Position numbers and translations under genes: made by a program
Assembly (NCBI RefSeq): GCF_000754095.2
Contig: NZ_JQSG02000001.1
Span: 481,140 to 545,139 of the forward strand
Direction: 5' to 3'
Source: Acidihalobacter prosperus
GTDB lineage: Bacteria; Pseudomonadota; Gammaproteobacteria; DSM-5130; Acidihalobacteraceae
DNA: 64,000 nucleotides
The notes under the pieces: generated by a model
The model's input: the letters and a program-made list of their open reading frames with translations, nothing else
The model's database searches: none
Told to the model about the DNA's origin: nothing
Part shown: piece by piece, positions 13,231-26,372 of the stretch
Layout of the letters: each line of letters starts with the position of its first letter
How positions within the stretch are numbered: the stretch's first letter is position 1

Positions 13231-15492
13231 ATGCTGAACAAAGAGCTTGAATTCTCTCTCAACATGGCTTTCAAGCAAGCCCGCGAGAAGCGCCACGAAT
13301 TCATCACCGTGGAACACCTGCTGCTGGCCTTGACGGACAATCCGACCGCAGTCGGCGTGCTGCGCGCCTGCGGCGCGGACCTATTGCGCCTCAAACGCGA
13401 ACTGGATCTGTTCATCGACGACAATACGCCACGCCTGAACGAGGGCGACCAGCGTGAGACCCAGCCCACGGTGGGTTTCCAGCGCGTACTGCAACGGGCG
13501 GTCTTCCACGTTCAATCCTCCGGGCGCAAGGAAGTGACCGGCGCAAACGTCCTGGTCGCGCTGTTTGGCGAGCAGGAATCACACGCGGTCTACCTGCTCT
13601 CCAAGCAGGGCATCAGCCGGCTCGACGTGCTGAACTACATCTCCCATGGCATATCCAAGGTTTCCGACGACCAGCCCGAAATGGACGCGGAAAGCCCGTC
13701 CGAGGCCGGCGGCGAGGAGACTGCGCGCAGCAATCCACTGGATCAGTTCGCCACCAATCTCAACGAGCTGGCCCGCCAGGGCAAGATCGACCCGTTGATC
13801 GGACGCGATCACGAGATCGAGCGCACGGTGCAGATCCTCTGCCGTCGCCGCAAGAACAACCCGCTCTATGTGGGCGAAGCCGGAGTCGGCAAGACCGCGC
13901 TCGCCGAAGGACTCGCCAAGCGCATCGTCGACGGCGAGGTGCCGGAAATCCTCAACGATGGTGTGGTGTATTCGCTCGATCTTGGCGCTCTCGTGGCCGG
14001 CACGAAATACCGAGGCGACTTCGAGAAGCGCCTCAAGGGCGTGCTCGCGCAGCTCAAGCGCCAGCCGGGCGCGATCCTGTTCATCGACGAGATCCACACG
14101 ATCATCGGCGCGGGCGCCGCGTCAGGCGGCGTGATGGACGCCTCGAACCTGATCAAGCCCATGCTGGCGAACGGTCAGCTCAAATGCATCGGCTCGACTA
14201 CCTATCAGGAGTATCGCGGAATTTTCGAGAAGGATCGCGCGCTGGCCAGGCGATTCCAGAAGATCGATGTGCGCGAACCCAGCGTGGACGAAACCTACCA
14301 GATCCTGAAGGGCCTCAAGGGGCGTTTCGAGGAACATCACGACGTACGCTACACCAATCCTTCGTTGCGCGCGGCGGCCGAACTTTCCGAACGTTACATC
14401 ACCGACCGCCATCTGCCCGACAAGGCCATCGACGTGATCGACGAGGCCGGGGCACGTCGGCGCCTGCAGCCGGCGAGCCAGCGGCGCAAGACCATCTCGG
14501 TGCACGATGTCGAGGATATCGTGGCCAAGATCGCGCGCATCCCGCCGAAGCAGGTGTCGAGTTCGGATATGGAAGTGCTGAAGAATCTCGAAAGCAACCT
14601 CAAGCTGGTCGTGTTCGGGCAGGACGACGCCATTGGCGCGCTATCCGCGGCGATCAAGATGTCCCGCTCGGGACTCGGCAATCCCGATAAACCGATCGGG
14701 TCGTTCCTGTTCGCGGGGCCGACCGGCGTGGGCAAAACCGAAGTGACTCGTCAACTCGCACAGATTCTCGGCATCGAGCTGGTGCGTTTCGATATGTCGG
14801 AATACATGGAGCGGCACACGGTTTCGCGACTGATCGGCGCGCCGCCCGGTTATGTCGGGTTCGACCAGGGCGGCCTGCTGACGGACGCCATTCTCAAGCA
14901 CCCGCACGCCGTGTTGCTGCTCGACGAAATCGAAAAGGCCCATCCGGACGTCTATAACCTGCTGTTACAGGTCATGGATCACGGCACGCTCACCGACGCG
15001 AATGGCCGCCAGGTGGACTTCCGCAACGTGATCCTGATCATGACCAGCAACGCCGGCGCGCAGTCCGTCAGCCGTCGCACTCTGGGCTTTACCGAACAGG
15101 ACCATTCCACCGACGGCATGGAGGCCATCCGCCGCTCGTTCTCGCCCGAATTTCGCAACCGGCTGGATGCCATCATCCAGTTCAAGGCGCTGGAGCCGAG
15201 AATCGTAGCCAACGTGGTCGACAAGTTCCTGATCGAGCTCGAATCACAGCTGGAGGAGAAAAAGGTGCGCCTGATCGTGGACGACACCGCACGCGCCTGG
15301 CTGGCCGAGCGGGGCTACGATCCGTTGATGGGTGCGCGACCGATGTCGCGAGTGATTCAGGAACACGTCAAGAAGCCGCTCGCAGAGGAAATCCTGTTCG
15401 GACGGCTCCGCGAAGGCGGGGAGGTTCATCTCGACGTCGAAGGTGATGAGCTGAGACTGGCCTTCAGCAGCGATCGGGAGGCGGTCCACTAG
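13231..15492 (+). CDS. clpA: ATP-dependent Clp protease ATP-binding subunit ClpA
   Basis: A 753-residue unfoldase that feeds ClpP. The N-terminal double Clp repeat (about residues 1-140) is where ClpS docks. Two AAA+ modules follow: Walker [11 protein letters not shown] with Walker [15 protein letters not shown] in the first, and [10 protein letters not shown] with [16 protein letters not shown] in the second. The C-terminal D2-small domain has [24 protein letters not shown]. The length matches E. coli ClpA (758) and not ClpB, because the long middle coiled coil is absent. Confidence 0.98.
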   Translation: MLNKELEFSLNMAFKQAREKRHEFITVEHLLLALTDNPTAVGVLRACGADLLRLKRELDLFIDDNTPRLNEGDQRETQPTVGFQRVLQRAVFHVQSSGRKEVTGANVLVALFGEQESHAVYLLSKQGISRLDVLNYISHGISKVSDDQPEMDAESPSEAGGEETARSNPLDQFATNLNELARQGKIDPLIGRDHEIERTVQILCRRRKNNPLYVGEAGVGKTALAEGLAKRIVDGEVPEILNDGVVYSLDLGALVAGTKYRGDFEKRLKGVLAQLKRQPGAILFIDEIHTIIGAGAASGGVMDASNLIKPMLANGQLKCIGSTTYQEYRGIFEKDRALARRFQKIDVREPSVDETYQILKGLKGRFEEHHDVRYTNPSLRAAAELSERYITDRHLPDKAIDVIDEAGARRRLQPASQRRKTISVHDVEDIVAKIARIPPKQVSSSDMEVLKNLESNLKLVVFGQDDAIGALSAAIKMSRSGLGNPDKPIGSFLFAGPTGVGKTEVTRQLAQILGIELVRFDMSEYMERHTVSRLIGAPPGYVGFDQGGLLTDAILKHPHAVLLLDEIEKAHPDVYNLLLQVMDHGTLTDANGRQVDFRNVILIMTSNAGAQSVSRRTLGFTEQDHSTDGMEAIRRSFSPEFRNRLDAIIQFKALEPRIVANVVDKFLIELESQLEEKKVRLIVDDTARAWLAERGYDPLMGARPMSRVIQEHVKKPLAEEILFGRLREGGEVHLDVEGDELRLAFSSDREAVH

Positions 15493-15513
15493 GGCCGCCG
15501 TCCCCGGTCGGGG

Positions 15514-15732
15514 TCACTTCTTGCGGTAGACGATGCGGCCCTTGCTCAGGTCGTAGGGCGTGAGTTCGACGGTAACCTGGTCGCCGGTCAGAATGCGGAT
15601 GTAATGCTTGCGCATGCGGCCGGAAATGTGGGCGGTCACGACGTGACCGTTGTCCAGCTGGACCCTGAACATCGTGTTCGGCAGGGTGTCGATCACCTTG
15701 CCTTCCATCTCTATTGCGTCTTCTTTAGCCAT
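15514..15732 (-). CDS. infA: Translation initiation factor IF-1
   Basis: A 72-residue single OB-fold protein that binds the ribosomal A site during initiation. The sequence ([20 protein letters not shown], then [17 protein letters not shown]) is essentially the family consensus. It converges on clpA with 21 bp between stop codons. Confidence 0.98.
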   Translation of the reverse strand: MAKEDAIEMEGKVIDTLPNTMFRVQLDNGHVVTAHISGRMRKHYIRILTGDQVTVELTPYDLSKGRIVYRKK

Positions 15733-15767
15733 TCGTACGGGATATCCCTCGGGGCGACGAGGCGCCC

Positions 15768-15795
15768 ATTATCAATAACTGGCGCCATAAAACAA
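15768..15795 (-). promoter_or_regulatory. Candidate infA promoter
   Basis: On the minus strand TTGTTT (15790-15795) and GATAAT (15768-15773) are separated by 16 bp and lie about 35 bp before the infA start. A GGCGCC palindrome sits in the spacer. Confidence 0.45.
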
Positions 15796-15913
15796 GGCAC
15801 CTGGTGCCGTTTGTGCCGGAGGCACGGGGGTAGCGGCAAGCGCCGTGGCGGTGCAACATGTTACACCAGCGGCCTCGGCGCGCCACGCGCGCGGCCGGAC
15901 GCCACGCAAGTAT

Positions 15914-15942
15914 TTGCCCACCGACAGGCCTTTGCCTAAACT
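15914..15942 (+). promoter_or_regulatory. Candidate promoter of the fabD operon
   Basis: TTGCCC (15914-15919) and TAAACT (15937-15942) with a 17-bp spacer lie 37 bp before the fabD ATG. This is the only reasonable pair in the 246-bp infA-fabD gap. Confidence 0.45.
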
Positions 15943-15978
15943 ACTCGCCTTTTTGAGCCCGAGGCATTTACAGACTCC

Positions 15979-16923
15979 ATGAGCATCGCTGCCGTGTTCC
16001 CCGGCCAGGGATCCCAATCGATCGGGATGCTGGCCGCGCTTTCCGACAAGTACCCGCAGGTACGTGAAACCTTTCAGGAAGCATCCGATTGCCTGGGTTA
16101 CGACCTCTGGTCGCTGGTGCAGAACGGCCCGGAGGAAGAGCTGGGCCGGACGACCGTGACACAACCGGCCATGCTGGCGGCGGGCGTCGCCGTCTGGCGT
16201 GCCTGGGAAGAGGAGGGCGGCTGCCGGCCCGAGGTGATGGCCGGACATAGCCTCGGCGAGTACACCGCCCTGGTCTGCGCCGGCGCACTGGCCTTCGGCG
16301 ATGCGGTACGCCTCGTCGCCGAACGCGGGCGGCTGATGCAATCCGCCGTCCCCGCCGGCAGCGGTGCGATGGCCGCCATACTGGGACTCGCCGACGACCA
16401 GGTGGCCGCACTGTGCGCGAAGGCGGCGGCAGGCGAGGTCGTCGAGGCGGTCAATTTCAATGCACCCGGGCAGGTGGTGGTCGCGGGACAGTCCGATGCG
16501 GTGGCTCGGCTGATGAGCCTCGCCAGCGAGGCCGGCGCCAAGCGCGTCATCTCGCTCAACGTCAGCGTGCCGTCGCATTGCACGCTGATGAAACCAGCCG
16601 CCGACGCCTTTGCCGACGTGCTACGCGACGTGACGTTCGGTGTCGCGCGCGCACCGGTCATTCATAACGTCGACGTGACTGCCAAGCGCGATCCGGCGGA
16701 AATCGCCGATGCCTTGGTGCGCCAGCTTTACAATCCCGTACGCTGGGTCGAAACCATCGAGGGTTTCGCGGACGAAGGCATTCGCGTCGTCTTCGAATTC
16801 GGCCCGGGCAAGGTGCTCAGCGGCCTTAACAAACGGATTGATCGCAGCCTCAAGGTGCTCTGCGTCGATGACGTGAAGACCCTGGATGCCGCACTTGAGC
16901 TTTGCGAGGAATATGGATCATGA
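15979..16923 (+). CDS. fabD: Malonyl-CoA:ACP transacylase FabD
   Basis: Transfers malonyl from CoA to acyl carrier protein, making the elongation substrate of fatty acid synthesis. 314 residues. VFPGQGSQSIGM is at the start and the nucleophile Ser lies in GHSLGEYTALVCAG (about residue 92). The catalytic His is in VSVPSHCTLM. The gene overlaps fabG by 4 bp (ATGA), so the two are translationally coupled. Confidence 0.98.
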   Translation: MSIAAVFPGQGSQSIGMLAALSDKYPQVRETFQEASDCLGYDLWSLVQNGPEEELGRTTVTQPAMLAAGVAVWRAWEEEGGCRPEVMAGHSLGEYTALVCAGALAFGDAVRLVAERGRLMQSAVPAGSGAMAAILGLADDQVAALCAKAAAGEVVEAVNFNAPGQVVVAGQSDAVARLMSLASEAGAKRVISLNVSVPSHCTLMKPAADAFADVLRDVTFGVARAPVIHNVDVTAKRDPAEIADALVRQLYNPVRWVETIEGFADEGIRVVFEFGPGKVLSGLNKRIDRSLKVLCVDDVKTLDAALELCEEYGS

Positions 16924-17663
16924 GTCTTGTGGGCGAAGTCGCGCTGGTCACGGGCGCAAGCCGCGGCATCGGGCAGGCCATTGCGTTGGAACTGGCGAAC
17001 CGCGGGGCCACCGTGATCGGCACGGCCACCTCGGAAGCCGGCGCACAGGCCATCGGCGCCTATCTCGCGACTGCCGGCGCCAAAGGAGCAGGCATGGTCC
17101 TCAGGGTGGAGGAACAGGCTTCGGTGGATGAAGTTACGGCCCGCATCGCGGCCGAACATGGCCCGACATCGATTCTGGTCAACAATGCCGGCATCACGCG
17201 CGACACACTGCTGATGGCCATGAAGGACGAGGATTGGGAGACGGTCATCGATACCGATCTCGGCTCGGTCTTCAGGCTTTCGCGTGCCTGCATTCGCGGC
17301 ATGATCAAGTCGCGGCGCGGCCGTATCATCAACATCGCTTCAGTGGTCGCCGCCTCCGGCAACCCCGGACAGTGCAACTATTCGGCCGCCAAGGCGGGCA
17401 TGATCGGCTTCAGCAAGTCGCTGGCCCGCGAGGTGGGATCGCGCGGCATCACCGTCAACGTGGTGGCGCCGGGATTCATCGATACCGACATGACCCGCGT
17501 GCTCAAGGAGGAGCAGCGCGAGGGGCTGCTCGGACAAATTCCACTGCGGCGGCTGGGTGGCGTCGATGATATCGCCCAGGCCGTCGCGTTTCTGGCCTCG
17601 CCCGGTGCCGGCTACATCACCGGCGAGACCTTGCACGTCAACGGCGGCATGTACATGGCTTAG
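16920..17663 (+). CDS. fabG: 3-oxoacyl-ACP reductase FabG
   Basis: NADPH-dependent reduction of 3-ketoacyl-ACP, the first reduction of each elongation cycle. 247 residues of short-chain dehydrogenase: [12 protein letters not shown] for cofactor binding, NNAGITRD, the Ser of [14 protein letters not shown] and the catalytic YSAAKAG. The C-terminus [13 protein letters not shown] is typical. The start is set by the ATGA overlap with fabD rather than the longer open frame. Confidence 0.98.
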   Translation: MSLVGEVALVTGASRGIGQAIALELANRGATVIGTATSEAGAQAIGAYLATAGAKGAGMVLRVEEQASVDEVTARIAAEHGPTSILVNNAGITRDTLLMAMKDEDWETVIDTDLGSVFRLSRACIRGMIKSRRGRIINIASVVAASGNPGQCNYSAAKAGMIGFSKSLAREVGSRGITVNVVAPGFIDTDMTRVLKEEQREGLLGQIPLRRLGGVDDIAQAVAFLASPGAGYITGETLHVNGGMYMA

Positions 17664-17718
17664 GCCAGTTGCCGTACACAGGTGGCGGTGTGGCTGCGGT
17701 TTCTCTAAAATACCGCCC

Positions 17719-17742
17719 GCAGCCGAAGGCTGCATTTTTTTT
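17719..17742 (+). terminator. Intrinsic terminator / attenuator upstream of acpP
   Basis: A perfect stem of GCAGCC and GGCTGC with a GAA loop, followed by an A and eight T residues. It lies between fabG and acpP and ends 20 bp before the acpP ATG. It should end or attenuate the fabD-fabG transcript. The only -10-like match nearby (TAAAAT, 17706-17711) lies ahead of the hairpin, so how acpP is transcribed past it is not clear. Confidence 0.75.
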
Positions 17743-17761
17743 ACACAGGGGAATAACGAGC

Positions 17762-17998
17762 ATGAGCAACGTTGAAGAGCGCGTCAAAAAGATCGTGGTC
17801 GAGCAGCTTGGCGTCAAGGAGGAGGACGTCAAGAACGATTCGTCCTTTGTCGACGATCTCGGCGCCGACTCATTGGACACGGTCGAGCTGGTGATGGCCC
17901 TCGAAGAAGAATTCGAGTGCGAGATTCCCGACGAAGAGGCCGAGAAGATCACGACCGTGCAGCAGGCGATCGACTACATCAACGCGCATCTGAAATAA
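17762..17998 (+). CDS. acpP: Acyl carrier protein AcpP
   Basis: A 78-residue acidic four-helix protein that carries growing acyl chains on phosphopantetheine. The prosthetic group attaches to Ser37 in the DSL motif of [35 protein letters not shown] ribosome site precedes the ATG at 17762. It sits in its usual place between fabG and fabF. Confidence 0.98.
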   Translation: MSNVEERVKKIVVEQLGVKEEDVKNDSSFVDDLGADSLDTVELVMALEEEFECEIPDEEAEKITTVQQAIDYINAHLK

Positions 17999-18089
17999 AC
18001 GCGGCCCGCCCGCTCGAGCCGGTATCCCCCGACCGCGGTCGCCGGGTGCCGGCCGCGGGGGGTTGCAGGTCACGAAAGAGGGTACTGCC

Positions 18090-19328
18090 TTGTCGAAGCG
18101 CCGTGTCGTCGTCACCGGCCTCGGGATAGTTTCACCCGTGGGCTCCAAGCTTCAAACCGCCTGGGACAATATCCTGGCGGGCCGTAGCGGGATCACGCAT
18201 ATCGATCATTTCGATCCCGCCGAAACGCCCGTCAAGATTTCGGGAGCGGTGCGCGACTTCGATGTCGACGAATACATCACCCCGAAAGACCAGAAAAAAA
18301 TGGACATTTTCGTTCATTACGGTCTCGGGGCGGCCATTCAGGCGATTCGAGATGCGGGCATCGATGCCGAGGAGGCAAAGCTCGATCCGGAACGTGTCGG
18401 CGTGGCCATCGGTTCGGGCATCGGCGGGTTGCCAGGCATCGAGAAGGGGCATGTTGCCCTAATGAACGGCGGGCCGCGCAAGGTCTCGCCCTTCTTCATC
18501 CCGAGCAGCCTGGTCAACATGGTATCCGGCAACCTGTCGATCATGTACGGCTTCAAGGGTCCAAACATTGCGATCGTCACGGCCTGCACCACGGGCACGC
18601 ACAACATCGGCGATGCGGCGCGCATGATCGCCTATGGCGATGCCGACGTGATGATCGCCGGTGGCGCCGAAATGGCCTCGACCCCGCTATGCATATCCGG
18701 CTTCGCGGCGGCGCGCGCGCTATCCACGCGCAACGACGATCCCGCCGCGGCCAGCCGTCCCTGGGACCGCGACCGCGACGGTTTCGTGATTGGCGACGGC
18801 GCAGGCGTCCTGGTGCTCGAATCCTACGAACATGCCAAGGCCCGCGGCGCCCGCATTTACTGCGAGCTCGCCGGCTACGCGCTCAACGCCGACGCCTACC
18901 ATATGACCCAGCCCTCCGGCGAGGGGGCTACGCGCTGCATGAAGCTGGCCCTGCGGGATGCCGGCGCCAATGTCGACGAAGTCGATTACATCAACGCACA
19001 CGGCACCTCCACCCCTGTGGGCGATCGTGCCGAGAGCGATGCCATCAAGCGCGCCTTCGGCGAGCATGCGCAGCGCCTCGCGGTCAGCTCCACCAAGTCG
19101 ATGACCGGTCATCTGCTGGGCGCAGCCGGCGGCGTCGAAGCGGTATTCTCGATTCTCGCGCTGCGCGACCAGGTGTTGCCGCCGACAATCAATCTCGAGA
19201 ATCCGGATGAAGGCTGCGATCTCGATTACGTGCCCAATATCGCACGCGAGGCCAAGCTGAACTGCGCGCTTTCGAACTCCTTCGGCTTCGGCGGCACCAA
19301 CGGATCTCTGTTGTTCCGGAAAATCTGA
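18090..19328 (+). CDS. fabF: 3-oxoacyl-ACP synthase II FabF
   Basis: Condenses malonyl-ACP with acyl-ACP. 412 residues with the Cys-His-His triad: Cys in [16 protein letters not shown], His in [11 protein letters not shown] and His in [14 protein letters not shown]. Upstream in-frame TTG codons exist at 18063 and 18090. The TTG at 18090 is preferred because AGAGGG lies eight bases before it and the family begins with [11 protein letters not shown] non-ATG start is thus likely. Confidence 0.96.
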   Translation: MSKRRVVVTGLGIVSPVGSKLQTAWDNILAGRSGITHIDHFDPAETPVKISGAVRDFDVDEYITPKDQKKMDIFVHYGLGAAIQAIRDAGIDAEEAKLDPERVGVAIGSGIGGLPGIEKGHVALMNGGPRKVSPFFIPSSLVNMVSGNLSIMYGFKGPNIAIVTACTTGTHNIGDAARMIAYGDADVMIAGGAEMASTPLCISGFAAARALSTRNDDPAAASRPWDRDRDGFVIGDGAGVLVLESYEHAKARGARIYCELAGYALNADAYHMTQPSGEGATRCMKLALRDAGANVDEVDYINAHGTSTPVGDRAESDAIKRAFGEHAQRLAVSSTKSMTGHLLGAAGGVEAVFSILALRDQVLPPTINLENPDEGCDLDYVPNIAREAKLNCALSNSFGFGGTNGSLLFRKI

Positions 19329-19330
19329 GC

Positions 19331-20650
19331 ATGCCGGCGCAGCGCCCGCTGCGCGGGCCAGACGACCTGCTGGCCTTGCACCGGCTCGATGCGCAGCGCT
19401 ACCCGCATCTCCTGCAAAGCGTCACGCCCGGCGGCACCCGCGGTCGCTACGACATTTTGTTCGCTTTTCCCGAGCGCAGCTTCGTTGACGCCGACGGCAC
19501 CGGCTTCGCGGACTGGCTCGATTCGGTCGCGGGCACGCCTTTCTCGCAACGGCAAGCAACGCACGAAATACCTTTCGCCGGTGGCTGGTTCCTCTACCTC
19601 GGTTATGAGCTCGCCTACGGCCTGGAGTCCGTGCTGGGGCGCTCACCGCCACATCCGTGGGGATGGCCTGCTGCCGCTGCCCAATATTGTCCGGCGGCCG
19701 TTATCCGCGATCATTTACACGGGCGCACCTATGCGGTCGCCGCGGATGGGCGGGAATCGCTGCTGGGCGACATCGAGACTGATGCCGCGCGTGCCGACCG
19801 CCTGCCGGCCATGGTCTCGCAACCCCTGCACGCGGTGCTGGAAGAGGCGCCGGTAGACGGATATCTGGCGGGTGTCGAGCGTATCCTCGACTATATCCGC
19901 GAAGGCGACGTGTTCCAGGTCAATCTGTCGCGCGCATGGCATGCGCACAGCGTGGCTGGGCACGATGCCGCGTCGGTCTATGCCCGCTTGCGCCTTGCCA
20001 ACCCGGCCCCCTTCGCCGCATTGGCCACCTTCGGCTCCCGAGCGATCATCAGCTCCTCGCCTGAGCGTCTGGTCGCCCATGACAACGGCTGGCTTTCGAC
20101 GCGCCCGATCGCAGGGACGCGCCCGCGCGGGCGCAGCGCAAGCGCGGATCGCGCATTGCTGGAGGCGCTCGCCGCACACCCAAAGGAACGCGCCGAACAC
20201 GTGATGCTGATCGATCTGGAGCGCAATGACCTCGGCAGAGTCGCGCAAACGGGCACGGTCGAGGTCGATGAACTGATGGCGATCGAAAGCTACGCGCACG
20301 TCCACCATATCGTTTCCAATGTGCGCGCGCGACCGCGTCCCGGCTTGCGTGCCGGCGAGCTGGTCCGCGCGGTATTTCCGGGCGGCACCATCACCGGCTG
20401 CCCCAAGATCCGCTGCATGCAGATACTGCGCGAACTGGAACGCGAGGCGCGCGGAGCTTACACCGGCGCAGTGGGTTACCTGAGCGAGCATGGCCGCATG
20501 GACCTCAATATTCTGATTCGCACGCTGGAATGGGATGACGGTGCGCTTCGCTTCCGTACCGGTGGCGGCATCGTGGCCGACTCCCGGCCCGAGGCCGAGC
20601 TGGCGGAAACCCGCCACAAGGCGGAAGGCCTGATCAGGGCGCTCGGCTAG
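19331..20650 (+). CDS. pabB: Aminodeoxychorismate synthase component I
   Basis: With a PabA glutaminase, aminates chorismate to 4-amino-4-deoxychorismate for folate synthesis. 439 residues. The chorismate-binding half shows GDVFQVNLSRAW, SSSPERLV, TRPIAGTRPRG, HVMLIDLERNDLGRV and TITGCPKIRCMQILRELE. The family distinction from TrpE is based on the neighbouring pabC and on the PIAGTRPRG region. The gene starts 2 bp after fabF ends and 2 bp before pabC, so it is inserted into the fab operon. Confidence 0.93.
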   Translation: MPAQRPLRGPDDLLALHRLDAQRYPHLLQSVTPGGTRGRYDILFAFPERSFVDADGTGFADWLDSVAGTPFSQRQATHEIPFAGGWFLYLGYELAYGLESVLGRSPPHPWGWPAAAAQYCPAAVIRDHLHGRTYAVAADGRESLLGDIETDAARADRLPAMVSQPLHAVLEEAPVDGYLAGVERILDYIREGDVFQVNLSRAWHAHSVAGHDAASVYARLRLANPAPFAALATFGSRAIISSSPERLVAHDNGWLSTRPIAGTRPRGRSASADRALLEALAAHPKERAEHVMLIDLERNDLGRVAQTGTVEVDELMAIESYAHVHHIVSNVRARPRPGLRAGELVRAVFPGGTITGCPKIRCMQILRELEREARGAYTGAVGYLSEHGRMDLNILIRTLEWDDGALRFRTGGGIVADSRPEAELAETRHKAEGLIRALG

Positions 20651-20652
20651 CC

Positions 20653-21467
20653 ATGGCGATGCACGACGAAACGGACACCTTGCCGCGACTGTCTGCAAAT
20701 GATCGCGGTCTTGCCTACGGCCATGGTTTATTCGAAACGCTGGAACTGCGCGAGGGACAGCTGCCGCATTGGCCGCGGCACTGGCGCCGCCTTGCCGAGG
20801 GCTGCCGCCGTCTTGGCTTGCCGGTGCCCGATAGGGACGCGCTGGGAGGAGCGCTGCTCGCCGAAGGCCCGGCGTCGGGCCGACATGTCCTCAAGCTGAT
20901 CCTGACCGCAGGCACGGGTGGGCGAGGCTACCGACCGCCCCCCGTTATCGAACCGGTGCGAGTCGTTTCCCGGCATCCCTGGCCGATCTACCCCGAGAGC
21001 CATACGGAACACGGGGTGATCGTGCGGCATTGCCGCACGCGATTGCCCGTCGATCCGCTGCTCGCCGGACTCAAGCATCTCAACCGGCTGCACCAGGTGC
21101 TCGCGCGTGCCGAATGGCAGGACGAGGGCATCGCCGAAGGCTTGATGTCCGACGCCGATGGCCAGGTGATCGAGGGCACCATGAGCAATGTGTTCTGGAT
21201 CGAAGATGGTACACTGCTCACGCCCGATCTCGGCCGTTGCGGCGTGGCGGGCATCATGCGCGAGCGTATCCTCGATTGGGCGTCGGCCACGGGCATCGAA
21301 ACCCTGATCGAGCCGCTGGCGCCAGACCGTCTGCGCCAGGCGGATGGTCTTTTCATATGCAACAGCGTGATCGGCCTCTGGCCTGTACGCCGCCTGGACA
21401 ACCATGAAATGCGGATACCGTCACTGATGCGCGAGCTGTTGCAGGCCGTGCGTGAGCGAGCCTGCTG

Positions 21468-21468
<1 letters not shown>
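20653..21468 (+). CDS. pabC: Aminodeoxychorismate lyase
   Basis: Splits 4-amino-4-deoxychorismate into p-aminobenzoate and pyruvate. A 271-residue class IV PLP enzyme: DRGLAYGHGLFETL near the N-terminus, the PLP-binding Lys in LLAGLKHLNRLHQV, and EGTMSNVFWI near residue 178. The stop overlaps the mltG start by one base. Confidence 0.95.
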
Positions 21469-24150
<2,682 letters not shown>

Positions 24151-24179
24151 CAGATCGGAGCCCAAGGAGAACCCACACA

Positions 24180-24521
24180 ATGTCCGTCGGACAAGGCATT
24201 CTGACGCTCTCCATCCGCGAGAAGAGCGCGCTATACCAGGCCTATATGCCATTCGTGAAAAATGGCGGTCTGTTCATTCCCACCCAGCGCCAATATCAGC
24301 TCGGCGACGAGGTGTTCATGCTCATCACCCTGCTTGACGATGGCGAGAAACTGCCGGTGGCCGGGCGCATCATCTGGATCACGCCCAAGGGATCGCAGGG
24401 CGGGCGGCTTTCCGGTATCGGCGTGCAGTTCAGCGACCAGGACAACGGCAAGGTCCGCAACCGGATCGAAAATGCCCTGGCCGGCATGCTCAAATCAGAC
24501 CGGCCGACGCACACACTCTGA
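24180..24521 (+). CDS. pilZ: PilZ domain protein (type IV pilus assembly type)
   Basis: A 113-residue PilZ-domain protein. The gene follows holB, exactly where P. aeruginosa carries pilZ, the protein needed for type IV pili. The N-terminal half lacks the RxxxR c-di-GMP motif, as does the pilus-type PilZ. GGLFIPTQRQYQLGDEVFMLI and GIGVQFSDQD are the family landmarks. The frame is open from 24045, but AAGGAG before the ATG at 24180 sets the start. Confidence 0.92.
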   Translation: MSVGQGILTLSIREKSALYQAYMPFVKNGGLFIPTQRQYQLGDEVFMLITLLDDGEKLPVAGRIIWITPKGSQGGRLSGIGVQFSDQDNGKVRNRIENALAGMLKSDRPTHTL

Positions 24522-24554
24522 GCGGTCTGTCTGCGCCTGCCGCCGGCGACGGGT

Positions 24555-25343
24555 TCAGTGGCGGATGCCGACACCCCGGTTGAGCAGCGTCATGGCCACC
24601 GTGGCCAGCAGTGCGATGAAACCCACGATCACCAGATAGGACACCCACAAGGGAATGTCCGAGGTGCCGAGGATGCCGTCACGGAAGGCGTTGACCATGT
24701 ACAGCACCGGATTGGCCATCGAAGCGTGGTGCCAGAAACTGGGGAGCAGGTCGATCGAATAGAACACGCCGCCGAGATAGGTCAGCGGCGTGAGCACGAA
24801 GGTCGGGACGATCGATATATCGTCGAAACTCTTGGCGAAAACCGCATTGATGAATCCGGCCAGCGCGAACAGCGTCGAGGTCAGCAACGCCACGCTGACG
24901 GTCACCAGCAGATTTTCCACGTGCAGATGCGTGAAGGCCAGCGATACCAGCGTCACCGAGAGGCCCACGATGAGCCCGCGCGCCACGCCGCCGAGCACGT
25001 AGCCGAGCAGGATCAGATAGTTCGGGATGGGCGATACCAGCATTTCCTCCACGTAATGTCCAAACTTGGCTCCGAAGAATGACGACACCACGTTCGAATA
25101 GGAGTTGGTGATGATGGCCATCATCACCAGGCCCGGGACGATGTACTGGATATAGCTGTAACCGTCCATTTCACCGATGCGGTGACCGATGAGCTGTCCG
25201 AAAATGATGAAATACAAGGTCGTTGTGACCACCGGCGGGACAATGGTCTGCACCCAGATGCGGCTGAAGCGCAGCACTTCCTTGACCACGATGGTCTTGA
25301 GCGCGATGTACTGACTGCTGAATTGCACGTTGATCTTCCTCAA
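24555..25343 (-). CDS. yadH: ABC-2 type transporter permease (YadH-like)
   Basis: A 262-residue permease with six predicted membrane segments. It closely follows E. coli YadH: ALKTIVVKEVLRFSRIWVQT at the start, PPVVTTTLYFIIFGQLIG, SFFGAKF, and VPTFVLTPLTYLGGVFYSIDLLP. The gene overlaps its ATPase partner by 4 bp. The transported substrate of YadGH exporters is unknown. Confidence 0.94.
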   Translation of the reverse strand: MRKINVQFSSQYIALKTIVVKEVLRFSRIWVQTIVPPVVTTTLYFIIFGQLIGHRIGEMDGYSYIQYIVPGLVMMAIITNSYSNVVSSFFGAKFGHYVEEMLVSPIPNYLILLGYVLGGVARGLIVGLSVTLVSLAFTHLHVENLLVTVSVALLTSTLFALAGFINAVFAKSFDDISIVPTFVLTPLTYLGGVFYSIDLLPSFWHHASMANPVLYMVNAFRDGILGTSDIPLWVSYLVIVGFIALLATVAMTLLNRGVGIRH

Positions 25344-26284
25344 CCGGCCTTGCGCGGATGTTCGGAGGCTGCGCCTTCGCCAACCAGTGCGAGAAACAGC
25401 TCCTCCAGACGATTGCTCTTGTTGCGCATGCTGGTCACGCGCACGCCCTGTTCACCGAGATTGGCGAACAGCTCGGTCAGACCATGCTCGCGCGTGATCT
25501 CGGCCTCCAGGGTCTGGCTGTCGAGCATGCGCAGGCGGTAGCCGGTCACCTGCGGTGTCGTGTGCAGCGGAGCGGCCACATCGAGAATCACGGTTTCATG
25601 GACCATCTTGGCGAGAAGCCGCTTCATGCTGGTGTTTTCGACGATCTCGCCGTGATCGATGATGGCGATGTTGCGGCACAGGTTTTCGGCCTCTTCCAGA
25701 TAATGCGTGGTCAGGATGATGGTCGTGCCCTGCGCGTTAATCTCGCGCAGGAAAGACCACATCGAGCGGCGGATCTCGATATCGACGCCGGCGGTCGGTT
25801 CGTCGAGAATCAGCAGCCGGGGCTCGTGAACCAGCGCACGCGCGATCATCAGCCGCCGTTTCTGGCCGCCGGAGAGGCTGCGCGCCATCTGGCGACGCTT
25901 TTCCCACAGGCCGAGCTGCTTGAGATAGCGTTCCGCGCGCGTGCGGGCGTTGCGGCGGTCGATACCGTAATACCCGGCCTGGTTGATCAGCACCTCTTCG
26001 ACCGGCTCGAACTGGTTGAAATTGAATTCCTGAGGCACGAGGCCAATGTGGGTCTTGGCCTCGGATTTCTGCGTATCGAGGTCGCAGCCGAAAATGCTCA
26101 CCTCGCCGGAGGTTTTGTTGACCAGCGAACTGATGATGCCGATCGTGGTCGACTTGCCGGCCCCGTTGGGACCGAGCAGGGCGAAGAAATCGCCTTCGTC
26201 CACGTCGAGGTCGATACCTTTGAGCGCAACGATATCCTGGCCGTATACCTTGCGTAAATTGCGGATTGATAGTGCCTTTGTCAT
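25340..26284 (-). CDS. yadG: ABC transporter ATP-binding protein (YadG-like)
   Basis: A 314-residue ATPase of the ABC-2/DrrA type. Walker A is LLGPNGAGKSTTIG, the signature is LSGGQKRRLMIARAL and Walker B is LLILDEPTAGVDIE, followed by TTHYLEEAENLC. The C-terminal 80 residues form the extension common in this subfamily. It is the first gene of a two-gene exporter operon and is divergent from the aminopeptidase gene. Confidence 0.95.
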   Translation of the reverse strand: MTKALSIRNLRKVYGQDIVALKGIDLDVDEGDFFALLGPNGAGKSTTIGIISSLVNKTSGEVSIFGCDLDTQKSEAKTHIGLVPQEFNFNQFEPVEEVLINQAGYYGIDRRNARTRAERYLKQLGLWEKRRQMARSLSGGQKRRLMIARALVHEPRLLILDEPTAGVDIEIRRSMWSFLREINAQGTTIILTTHYLEEAENLCRNIAIIDHGEIVENTSMKRLLAKMVHETVILDVAAPLHTTPQVTGYRLRMLDSQTLEAEITREHGLTELFANLGEQGVRVTSMRNKSNRLEELFLALVGEGAASEHPRKAG

Positions 26285-26372
26285 GGAAGCGGCAATTCTC
26301 GGGGCAGGTGAAACCGAAGGGCGGGCAGTCTAACATAGACGCTTTTCGACCACAGATTCCCAAGGAGCGCGT

